A DNA stretch of 7,669 bases from positions 1-7,669 of the forward strand of contig JAGAPM010000138.1 in the NCBI GenBank assembly GCA_017623265.1, given 5' to 3'. This DNA is from Lentisphaeria bacterium (GTDB taxonomy: Bacteria; Verrucomicrobiota; Lentisphaeria; Victivallales; UBA1829). Positions 1 through 6,667 of the stretch are shown here, one piece after another (positions within the stretch are counted from its first letter, which is position 1; each line of letters begins with the position of its first letter). A program made the translations under genes and the position numbers. The notes under the pieces are model-generated. The model was not told the origin of the DNA, made no database searches, and was given only the letters and a program-made list of their open reading frames with translations.

Positions 1-873
1 GGCGAAAGTATCGTCATGCGTATTTTGGACAAGTCCAGTATCCAGCTGGATATTCCCCAGCTCGGGTTCTATACGGACGACCAGGAAAAGATCGATAAGA
101 TCATCGGTCTTCCGGACGGCATCTTCCTCGTGACCGGTCCGACCGGTTCCGGTAAGACCACCAGTCTTTACGCGTTCCTGAACACGATCAACACGCCGAA
201 CCGCAAAATCATCACGGTGGAAGACCCGGTGGAATATCAGCTTGCCGGTATCAACCAGGTGCAGGTGAACGCAGCGGTTCAGATGACCTTCGCCAACGCC
301 CTGCGTGCCATGCTGCGTCAGGCGCCGAACATCATCATGGTCGGTGAAATCCGAGACTTGGAAACGGCTGAAATTGCAATCAACGCCTCTCTCACCGGTC
401 ACCTTGTGTTCAGTACGCTTCACACGAACGACGCCCCCAGCGCCGTGACCCGACTGATCGATATGGGCGTCAAACCCTTCCTTGTGGCATCTTCTGTCCG
501 TGCCATCATGGCTCAGCGACTGGTCCGCCGCGTCTGTAAAAAATGCGCTCAGCCCTACACGCCGACAGCTGATGAGATCCGTCTTCTCGGACTGGATGAG
601 GACTTCATCAAGAACTCCACATTCATGAAGGGACGCGGCTGCTCCGCCTGCGGTCACACCGGGTACAAGGGCCGTATGGGTATCTATGAGATCTTCATTC
701 TTCAGGAAGAGATCCAGAACCTGATCTACGGCAAAGCCGCATCCAACGTTATCCGCGACGCCGCCCGTAAGAGCGGTATGAGAACCCTGCGCGAAGATGG
801 TCTCCGCAAAGCCGCCGCAGGCACAACCACCCTTGCCGAAGTCCTTGCGACCACCATCGGCGATGCCAACTAA
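1..873 (+). CDS. pilB: PilB/GspE-type secretion/pilus assembly ATPase, 5'-truncated (copy 1)
   Basis: This is the C-terminal motor half of a type II/IV secretion ATPase, a cytoplasmic hexamer that powers pilin or pseudopilin polymerisation. The frame is open from base 1 (GESIVMRILD, the usual end of the second N-terminal domain), so the ATG at 16 is internal and the real start lies outside the window. In window codons: Walker A GPTGSGKT at 46-53, Asp box VEDPVEY at 73-79, Walker B region RQAPNIIMVGE at 106-116, His box GHLVFSTLHT at 133-142, and a zinc-type tetracysteine CxxC (179/182) plus CxxC (214/217). The Walker B region reads RQAPN where the family usually has RQDPD. It is followed after 13 nt by a second ATPase of the same family, whose AAGGAG ribosome site overlaps this gene's stop. 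The family call is firm; pilus versus secretion use is inferred from the neighbouring pilT. Confidence 0.95.
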   Translation, partial: GESIVMRILDKSSIQLDIPQLGFYTDDQEKIDKIIGLPDGIFLVTGPTGSGKTTSLYAFLNTINTPNRKIITVEDPVEYQLAGINQVQVNAAVQMTFANALRAMLRQAPNIIMVGEIRDLETAEIAINASLTGHLVFSTLHTNDAPSAVTRLIDMGVKPFLVASSVRAIMAQRLVRRVCKKCAQPYTPTADEIRLLGLDEDFIKNSTFMKGRGCSACGHTGYKGRMGIYEIFILQEEIQNLIYGKAASNVIRDAARKSGMRTLREDGLRKAAAGTTTLAEVLATTIGDAN

Positions 874-886
874 GGAGAAATGAATT

Positions 887-2569
887 ATGCTGGATCCTGA
901 AAGTCAGTCCTTAAAAGATATGCTCCTCGCAAGCGGTATTATCCCTGCGGATCAGCTTGCCGAGGTGGAAGAAGAATACGAACGCTCAGCGAAACCCCTG
1001 AAGGAACTGCTGGTCAACTACGATTTGATCATGGAAGACCAGCTTCTGGAAATGATCGCAACCAACCTGGGCACGGAAGTGGTGGACCTCACTCACGTGG
1101 AAATCGAAAAAAGCGTGATCGATATGGTCCCCGGCGATACCGCACGTATGCTGGGCGTGGTGCCGTTGAGCTATGACGGCACATCCCTTACGGTCACGGT
1201 GCGCAACCCGCTGAACTATCAGATCGGCGACGAACTGCGCTTCATGCTTAATAAGGATATTATTACGGTCGTCTCCCCCGAAGCACAGATCGACCGGTTC
1301 CTGGAAAAATATTATCCCATGGATATGGGTTCCATGCAGGATATGCTTGCCGAAATGGAACTGCAGGACGGTCTGGCAAACCTGAACGAACATGACCTGG
1401 AAAACGCCGCCAGTGAAGCGCCGATCATCAAGTTCGTGGACGCCGTTCTCTATCAGGCTGTGAAAGACAAAGCCTCTGACATCCACTTTGAGCCGTTCGA
1501 AAAAGAATTCAAGATCCGTTACCGTATCGAAGGTGCGCTTTATGAAATGGCGCCCGCCACCAAAAATCTGGCGATCCCGGTCATCTCCCGTGTGAAAATT
1601 ATGTCCAGCTTGAACATTTCCGAACGCAGAAAACCGCAGGACGGCCGTATTCAGCTCCGTGTTGCCGGCAACCCCATTGACCTCCGTGTCTCCACGCTGC
1701 CCACACAGTTCGGCGAATCTGTGGTGCTTCGTGTTCTTGACCGTTCCGTGGTGAATCTGGACCTGGATATGCTGGGGATCAACGAAAACGTGCTGCAGAA
1801 GATCCGTGATATTATTGCCATGCCGAACGGGATCTTCATCATCACCGGACCTACCGGTTCCGGTAAAACCACCACGCTTTACTCCGCACTAAAAGAGATC
1901 AACAAGATCGAAGATAAGATCCTCACCGCAGAAGACCCGGTGGAATACGACTTGGAAGGTATCGTGCAGGTGCCGATCAATGATGCCGTGGGCATGACCT
2001 TCGCCGCCGCACTCCGCGCCTTCCTCCGTCAGGACCCGGACATCATCATGCTTGGGGAAACCCGAGACTTGGAATCCGCAGAAATGGCTGTGCAGGCATC
2101 CCTCACCGGACACCTTGTGTTCACCACGCTCCACACCAATGACGCCGCCGGTGCCATTACCCGACTGGTGGATATGGGGGTGGAACCCTTCCTGATCACA
2201 TCCTCCCTGATCGGCGTTCTGGGTCAGCGACTCATCCGTAAGGTCTGTAACGGCTGTAAAACCGCATTCACGCCCACCGATGAAGACCTGGCGGCACTGG
2301 GACACAAGCGTTCCGATATCGGCGACAACAAGTTCTATTACGGCAAGGGCTGCAACCTCTGCCAGAACACCGGTTACAAGGGCCGGAAAGCTATCACGGA
2401 ACTGCTGGTCATGGATTCCCGGATCAATGATCTGGTTCTCCAGAATGCGCCGACGATCGTGATCCGCGATAAAGCACGGGAACTGGGCATGGAAACCATG
2501 CGTGAAGATGGTATCCGCGCCATCCTCAACGGCGATACCACCATGGAAGAAGTCCTGAAGTACACATAA
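887..2569 (+). CDS. pilB: PilB/GspE-type secretion/pilus assembly ATPase (copy 2, full length)
   Basis: This is a full-length 560-residue extension-type ATPase, the usual family size. The start is fixed by AAGGAG at 872-877, 9 nt upstream. Residues 1 to about 145 form an MshEN/GspE N-terminal domain with two 24-residue repeats (8-31 and 37-60) split by 5 residues. A second N-terminal domain follows (about 175-300, with KASDIHFEP and SERRKPQDGRI). The motor has Walker A GPTGSGKT at 321-328, the Asp box at E349-D350, Walker B RQDPDIIMLGE at 381-391, His box residues H409 and H416, and zinc cysteines C454/C457 and C489/C492. All catalytic motifs look intact, unlike the DPD site of copy 1. The double stop TAATAA ends the gene, and pilT starts 36 nt later, so one transcript is likely. 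It should energise pilus or pseudopilus extension at the inner membrane, perhaps together with copy 1. Confidence 0.96.
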   Translation: MLDPESQSLKDMLLASGIIPADQLAEVEEEYERSAKPLKELLVNYDLIMEDQLLEMIATNLGTEVVDLTHVEIEKSVIDMVPGDTARMLGVVPLSYDGTSLTVTVRNPLNYQIGDELRFMLNKDIITVVSPEAQIDRFLEKYYPMDMGSMQDMLAEMELQDGLANLNEHDLENAASEAPIIKFVDAVLYQAVKDKASDIHFEPFEKEFKIRYRIEGALYEMAPATKNLAIPVISRVKIMSSLNISERRKPQDGRIQLRVAGNPIDLRVSTLPTQFGESVVLRVLDRSVVNLDLDMLGINENVLQKIRDIIAMPNGIFIITGPTGSGKTTTLYSALKEINKIEDKILTAEDPVEYDLEGIVQVPINDAVGMTFAAALRAFLRQDPDIIMLGETRDLESAEMAVQASLTGHLVFTTLHTNDAAGAITRLVDMGVEPFLITSSLIGVLGQRLIRKVCNGCKTAFTPTDEDLAALGHKRSDIGDNKFYYGKGCNLCQNTGYKGRKAITELLVMDSRINDLVLQNAPTIVIRDKARELGMETMREDGIRAILNGDTTMEEVLKYT

Positions 2570-2605
2570 TAAATCAGATTATATACAGCGAAAGAAGGTG
2601 CAATT

Positions 2606-3667
2606 ATGGTCGAAATGAATGAACTGCTCCAGCTCGTAGTCGATGAGGGGGCAAGTGACCTGCATATCGAAGTGGGCGCTGCGCCGGTCGTCCGTCTCCA
2701 CGGCGCAATGACGCAGCTTGAACTGCCCCCGCTGCAGCCGGAAGATACCGAACGGCTTATCCGCAGCATTGCCAACGAACGGCAGATCGAACAGATGGAA
2801 ACAAACGGCGGTGCTGACTTTGGTATCGCATTCAGCGATCAGGCGCGTTTCCGTGTAAGTATTTTCCATCAGAAGGGTCACTGGGGGGCGGTTCTCCGTC
2901 AGATCCCGAACACCCTGCTCCCGCTGGAAAAACTGGGACTTCCTCCCAGCATCAAAGACCTGCTTTACACGCCCCGCGGTCTGATTCTGGTCACCGGTCC
3001 CACCGGGTCCGGTAAGTCTACCACGCTGGCTTCTCTGTTGGATGTGATCAATACGGAACGTGCCAGCCACATCATCACGGTAGAAGACCCGATCGAATTT
3101 TATCACCAGCACAAACAGAGCGTGGTGATCCAGCGCGAAATCGGAGCGGACGTTCCCTCCTTCGCAGAAGCTCTCCGCCGCGCACTCCGCCAAGACCCGG
3201 ATATCATTCTGGTGGGGGAAATGCGTGACTTGGAAACGATCGAAGCCGCTATCACCGCTGCCGAAACCGGTCACCTGGTCTTCGGTACGCTGCATACCAC
3301 CGGCGCGGCAAGAACGGTCGACCGTATTGTGGACGCCTTCCCCACCAATCAGCAGGCACAGATCCGGACCCAGCTGGCGTCCTCTCTCGTGGCTGTTATC
3401 TCGCAGGTCCTGCTGCCCCGGGCAGACAAACCGGGACGCGTTGCCGCATTTGAAATCATGATCTCCACGCCGTCCATCCAGGCGCTGATCCGCGACAACA
3501 AAACCTACCGGATCACCTCCGATATTCAGACCGGTTCCAAATTCGGCATGAATACGCTGGACGCTCATCTGGCGGACCTTTACCGTGAAGGCAAGATCTC
3601 GTATGGCGATATGATCACGATGGCGCAGGACAAGGAAGGCATCCTCGGACTGCTCGGTATGGAATAA
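2606..3667 (+). CDS. pilT: PilT-type twitching motility / pilus retraction ATPase
   Basis: This 353-residue ATPase matches PilT in length and order: a PAS-like N-terminal domain (ASDLHIEVGAAPVVRLHG at 16-33), Walker A GPTGSGKS at 131-138, Asp box VEDPIEF at 159-165, Walker B RQDPDIILVGE at 195-205, and His box GHLVFGTLHT at 222-231. It lacks the tetracysteine zinc site of PilB, as PilT proteins do. The known role of the family is to depolymerise pili for retraction, twitching and DNA uptake. The start follows an AAGGTG ribosome site at 2595-2600. The C-terminal motif that usually reads AIRNLIRE is SIQALIRD (290-297), so retraction activity may be altered. PilU or another PilT paralog is possible. 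Position between pilB and pilC supports a pilus operon. Confidence 0.94.
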   Translation: MVEMNELLQLVVDEGASDLHIEVGAAPVVRLHGAMTQLELPPLQPEDTERLIRSIANERQIEQMETNGGADFGIAFSDQARFRVSIFHQKGHWGAVLRQIPNTLLPLEKLGLPPSIKDLLYTPRGLILVTGPTGSGKSTTLASLLDVINTERASHIITVEDPIEFYHQHKQSVVIQREIGADVPSFAEALRRALRQDPDIILVGEMRDLETIEAAITAAETGHLVFGTLHTTGAARTVDRIVDAFPTNQQAQIRTQLASSLVAVISQVLLPRADKPGRVAAFEIMISTPSIQALIRDNKTYRITSDIQTGSKFGMNTLDAHLADLYREGKISYGDMITMAQDKEGILGLLGME

Positions 3668-3697
3668 AAACTCATTACAGATATGGAGTAACCTAAT

Positions 3698-4966
3698 ATG
3701 CCACTTTATCAGTACACCGCAATGGATGCGGCCGGCAAGGAGTCCAAAGGGTTCAAGGATGCACCCAATGAAATGGCTGTTTCCAAGTTCCTCAAAGAAC
3801 AGGGCATGCATCCCACCAGCATCAAACCCGCCACCGGCGCTGCTGCAAAAAAAGCAACCGGCGGAGAAAAGAAAAAATCTTCCCTGTTCTCCATGGAGAT
3901 CAACATCGGTCCGACCAAAATCGTGGGGAAGGATCTGACGATCCTCTCCCGTCAGCTCGCCATCCTGCTGGAAGCCGGTCTGCCGCTGGTGCGTTCGCTC
4001 CGCACGCTGGAAAGACAGGCAAAAAACCCGGCTGTCCGCAAGATCCTCGGCAAAGTTTCCGCTTCCGTGGAAGGCGGTGCCGGATTCTCCGAAGCGCTGG
4101 CGCAGTTCCCTGCCTCCTTTGACAACCTGTACGTGAACATGATCCGCGCCGGTGAAGCTTCCGGTAAGCTGGACCTGATCCTCTCCCGTCTGGCGGCATT
4201 CCGTGAAAAAGCGGAAAAGATCGCCGGCAAAGTCAAATCTGCCATGACATACCCGATCATCGTTCTGACCATCGCCATCCTCATGACGGCGGGGTTGATG
4301 GTCGGTGTCGTTCCGAAATTCGAGAAAATGTTCCAGGGCATGCTCGGTGAAGGCGCCCAGCTCCCTGCTCTGACACAGCTCGTTATGGACATCAGTAATG
4401 CGCTGCAGGAACACATCATTGTGGTGATCATTGCCGTGGTCGTCCTTATTGTGGCGATCAATCTCATCGGTAAGACGGCGGGCGGGAAACTGTTCTTTGA
4501 TACGATCAAGTTCCGGATGCCCATGTTCGGTCCGCTGATCTCCAAGAACGCCATTTCCAAGTTCGCCCGTACCCTCGGCACCCTCACCGGGTCCGCCGTA
4601 CCGGCTCTCGACGCCCTCAAGATCGTGCGTGATACCGCAGACAACGCCTTGATCTCCCGGGCTGTACAGCAGATCCACGATGCGGTGAAAGAAGGGGAAA
4701 CCATGTCCTCCGTTCTTTCCAGCACCAACGTCTTCCCGGTCATGGTGGTCAGTATGATCGAAGTCGGTGAAGAAACCGCAAAGACCCCTGAAATGTTGGA
4801 AAAGATCGCTGATACCTACGATGAAGAAGTGGACAACGCCGTTGCCGCTCTGACCTCCATGATCGAACCGTTGCTCATGGTGTTCCTGGCGGTGGTGGTC
4901 GGCGGTATCGTTATCGCTATGTTCCTCCCCCTCATCAAGATCATCGAAACCCTGTCCGCTGCATAA
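3698..4966 (+). CDS. pilC: PilC/GspF inner-membrane platform protein
   Basis: This is a 422-residue polytopic membrane protein on which the PilB/PilT motors act. It opens with the typical MPLYQYTAMDAAGKESKG N-terminus, has a Lys-rich linker (about 50-61), then two GspF domains (about 77-205 and 280-410). Each domain has the recurring signatures: RQLAILLEAGLPLVRSL and IRAGEASGKLD in the first, ARTLGTLTGSAVPALDAL and IEVGEETAKTPEML in the second. Membrane segments are visible near 186-208, 238-257 and 389-412, the last containing MIEPLLMVFLAVVVGGIVIA, which is characteristic. The ribosome site GGAG lies at 3685-3688, 9 nt before the ATG. It is the last gene of the motor operon and is followed by a terminator. 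Pilin, prepilin peptidase, secretin and alignment genes are not in view. Confidence 0.96.
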   Translation: MPLYQYTAMDAAGKESKGFKDAPNEMAVSKFLKEQGMHPTSIKPATGAAAKKATGGEKKKSSLFSMEINIGPTKIVGKDLTILSRQLAILLEAGLPLVRSLRTLERQAKNPAVRKILGKVSASVEGGAGFSEALAQFPASFDNLYVNMIRAGEASGKLDLILSRLAAFREKAEKIAGKVKSAMTYPIIVLTIAILMTAGLMVGVVPKFEKMFQGMLGEGAQLPALTQLVMDISNALQEHIIVVIIAVVVLIVAINLIGKTAGGKLFFDTIKFRMPMFGPLISKNAISKFARTLGTLTGSAVPALDALKIVRDTADNALISRAVQQIHDAVKEGETMSSVLSSTNVFPVMVVSMIEVGEETAKTPEMLEKIADTYDEEVDNAVAALTSMIEPLLMVFLAVVVGGIVIAMFLPLIKIIETLSAA

Positions 4967-4996
4967 GCAACGGGGAAAATTCAAACGGGAATCGGT

Positions 4997-5042
4997 CGGA
5001 CAGACTTTCAACGGTCTGTCCGGTCTTTTTTCCGGCTTTTTT
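4997..5042 (+). terminator. Rho-independent terminator of the pil operon
   Basis: A 9-bp perfect stem, CGGACAGAC (4997-5005) with GTCTGTCCG (5014-5022), has an 8-nt loop and is followed by two T-runs at 5026-5031 and 5037-5042. It begins 30 nt after the pilC stop. G-U pairs could extend the stem by a few bases. Confidence 0.9.
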
Positions 5043-5143
5043 CTGACGGACAGTCTGACGGAAAAATGACGGAATACAATGACGACTTATAAAGTTCAGC
5101 AGAAGAAGTTACTATTCAGCAAGTTAAAGAAAGTGACGAATGT

Positions 5144-5842
5144 ATGACGCTTTGCATCCTCAATATCGGAAACACCCAGGTCCGCATGGATTTTGACGGA
5201 AAGGAAACACGGATTCCGACCACGGAATTTGTGCCGGAGATGATCCCTGCCGGCGTGCCATGCGCTGCGTCAAGCGTTGTCCCTGCCCTGACGGAAAAAT
5301 TACGGTCTGCCAGACCGGACATCTTCTGGATCACCAGAGACACCCCCGGCATCCCGGATCTCTCCCGGGTGGAGGCGGAAAAACTGGGGGCGGACCGGAT
5401 TGCCAATGCGTCAAAACTGTTGCTGGACGGTATCCTGCCCGCAATGACCATTGACTGCGGTACGGCGGTCAACTGCGAAATCGTGGATGAAAATGGTGTT
5501 TATTGCGGGGGCGCTATCTTCCCCGGCAGACTGCTGCTCCGGAAATCTCTGAACCTTTTCACTGCCCAGCTGCCTGTCTTCCCCCTGTACGATGACCTGC
5601 CCGAATTTCCGGGGAAGTCATCCATTTCGGATCTCCGGTGGGGAACGGATGCCATGCTGATCGCGGGTATCACTCAAATCATTGAAAAAACCAAAGCGCT
5701 CTTTCCCGGCAAAACGCTCCGTATCGTGGCATGCGGCGGTGATGCGGATTTTCTGATGCGTCATATCCCCGGTCTGGAATATGGCGGCGCAGACTTCACA
5801 AAGGAAGGGATCAAAGCACTTTACAAGAAAGCGATGGAATAA
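5144..5842 (+). CDS. coaX: Type III pantothenate kinase-like protein (CoaX)
   Basis: Family members phosphorylate pantothenate with ATP in the first step of coenzyme A synthesis and belong to the ASKHA fold. At 232 residues it is a little shorter than typical CoaX (about 255). Visible motifs: LNIGNT (6-11, first phosphate motif), GADRIA (82-87), IDCGTAVN (103-110), GGAIFPG (122-128), a WGTDAMLIAGI helix (166-176), and CGGDADFL (197-204) with a C-terminal DFTKEGIKALY. The Asp expected before I-G-N-T is Asn7; D84 and D104 are kept. ATG 5144 is the only start in the open frame, which is closed upstream by TAA at 5090-5092. It has only a poor purine-rich ribosome site, and a 22-codon ORF ends on its ATGA. 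It lies 3 nt upstream of trpF, so the two are probably co-expressed. A diverged or inactive homolog is possible. Confidence 0.85.
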   Translation: MTLCILNIGNTQVRMDFDGKETRIPTTEFVPEMIPAGVPCAASSVVPALTEKLRSARPDIFWITRDTPGIPDLSRVEAEKLGADRIANASKLLLDGILPAMTIDCGTAVNCEIVDENGVYCGGAIFPGRLLLRKSLNLFTAQLPVFPLYDDLPEFPGKSSISDLRWGTDAMLIAGITQIIEKTKALFPGKTLRIVACGGDADFLMRHIPGLEYGGADFTKEGIKALYKKAME

Positions 5843-5845
5843 CTT

Positions 5846-6499
5846 ATGGTACGTGTAAAAATCTGCGGCATCCGTAATGAGGAAGACCTCAATACCGCTG
5901 TCGCTGCCGGCGCTGATGCAGTCGGTTTTCTCGTGGGGCAGGTCCATGCCTCGCCCTCTTTTGTTCTGCCCGGCACAGCTGCAAGGCTTGCAACCGCCCT
6001 GCCCCCGTATGTTCAGCCCGTTCTGGTCACCCATTTGACGGAACCCGCTGAAATTCTGGATCTTGTCAGCCGGACGGGGATCTATACGATCCAGCTTCAC
6101 GGCGGCAGCACGCCGGAGCAGGTCGCCACACTCCGGAACAAGCTGCTCGATCAGGCAAAACTGATCGTGGCGACTCATCTGCAGGAGGAACGACAGATGT
6201 TAGACCTGATGGACTTTTATTCGGTGGCAGATACGATCCTTCTGGACAGCTGCCTGCCGGAACAGCGGAAAGTCGGCGGCACCGGTGTGATCTGCAACTG
6301 GGATCTGGCGGCAAAATTCACTGCATCGGCTCTCCGCCCGATCACGCTTGCCGGAGGACTTGCCGGTGACAACGTGATGGATGCCGTCCGAAAGGTCAAA
6401 CCTTATGCGGTTGATGCCAATTCACGCCTCCGGGACGCCGAAGGAAAACTGGACTACGAAAAAGCCCTTGCCTTCTGTCAGAATGCACGGATGATATAA
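5846..6499 (+). CDS. trpF: Phosphoribosylanthranilate isomerase-like protein (TrpF)
   Basis: This 217-residue (beta-alpha)8 barrel has the usual TrpF length. The family converts N-(5-phosphoribosyl)anthranilate to CdRP in tryptophan synthesis. KICG (5-8) carries C7, the expected general base. GADAVGF (22-28), IQLHG (82-86), ILLDS (131-135, D134 the expected general acid), GGTG (144-147) and LAGGL (168-172) follow the family order. Two places differ: the usual KSPR(Y/N) segment is HASPSFV (34-40), without the Arg, and the usual VDVSSGVE near the C-terminus is VDANSRL (189-195). No other trp gene is present. The start is 3 nt after the coaX stop with no strong ribosome site of its own, suggesting translational coupling. 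The fold call is solid; substrate identity is less certain given the altered phosphate and substrate loops. Confidence 0.85.
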   Translation: MVRVKICGIRNEEDLNTAVAAGADAVGFLVGQVHASPSFVLPGTAARLATALPPYVQPVLVTHLTEPAEILDLVSRTGIYTIQLHGGSTPEQVATLRNKLLDQAKLIVATHLQEERQMLDLMDFYSVADTILLDSCLPEQRKVGGTGVICNWDLAAKFTASALRPITLAGGLAGDNVMDAVRKVKPYAVDANSRLRDAEGKLDYEKALAFCQNARMI

Positions 6500-6529
6500 T
6501 ATTATCCGCGCCCCATATAATACACTTCC

Positions 6530-6566
6530 TGCGAAGCACTGCTCACAAGCCGGCTTCGCATTTTTT
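6530..6566 (+). terminator. Rho-independent terminator of coaX-trpF
   Basis: TGCGAAGC (6530-6537) pairs perfectly with GCTTCGCA (6553-6560) across a 15-nt loop, followed by six T (6561-6566). It lies 30 nt after the trpF stop. Confidence 0.82.
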
Positions 6567-6612
6567 ATGCCGTGACCTCACGCCAACCATTAACCCCTCC
6601 GTTTCAGAGCAC

Positions 6613-6645
6613 AAAAAAAGCGGATACATTGCTGTATCCGCTTTT
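6613..6645 (-). terminator. Rho-independent terminator of the pseudopilin gene
   Basis: A 13-bp stem (6616-6628 with 6633-6645; core AGCGGATACA/TGTATCCGCT) with a TTGC loop on the + strand. Read on the - strand it ends in a seven-T run (A at 6613-6619), 22 nt beyond the pseudopilin stop. The other side has only TTTT, so it is better suited to the - strand but might work both ways. Confidence 0.88.
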
Positions 6646-6667
6646 CGAAGAATCTTTTCAGATCAGA

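Noticed and set aside
986..1486. - strand frame within the second pilB copy.
   Set aside because: Antisense shadow with His-rich composition and no ribosome site or motif.
2579..5011. Long (810-codon) open frame on the - strand across pilT and pilC.
   Set aside because: It is antisense to two clear genes, is extremely rich in His, Asp and Gly as expected from mirrored codon bias, and has no recognisable domain.
5066..5093. Possible coaX promoter ATGACG, 16-nt spacer, TATAAA; or a TACAAT -10 at 5075.
   Set aside because: The -35 matches are poor and the two -10 candidates conflict; not enough to annotate, though coaX must have some promoter or receive readthrough.
6510..6525. TATAAT-like sequence between trpF and its terminator.
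   Set aside because: No -35 partner and no gene downstream on the + strand before two terminators.
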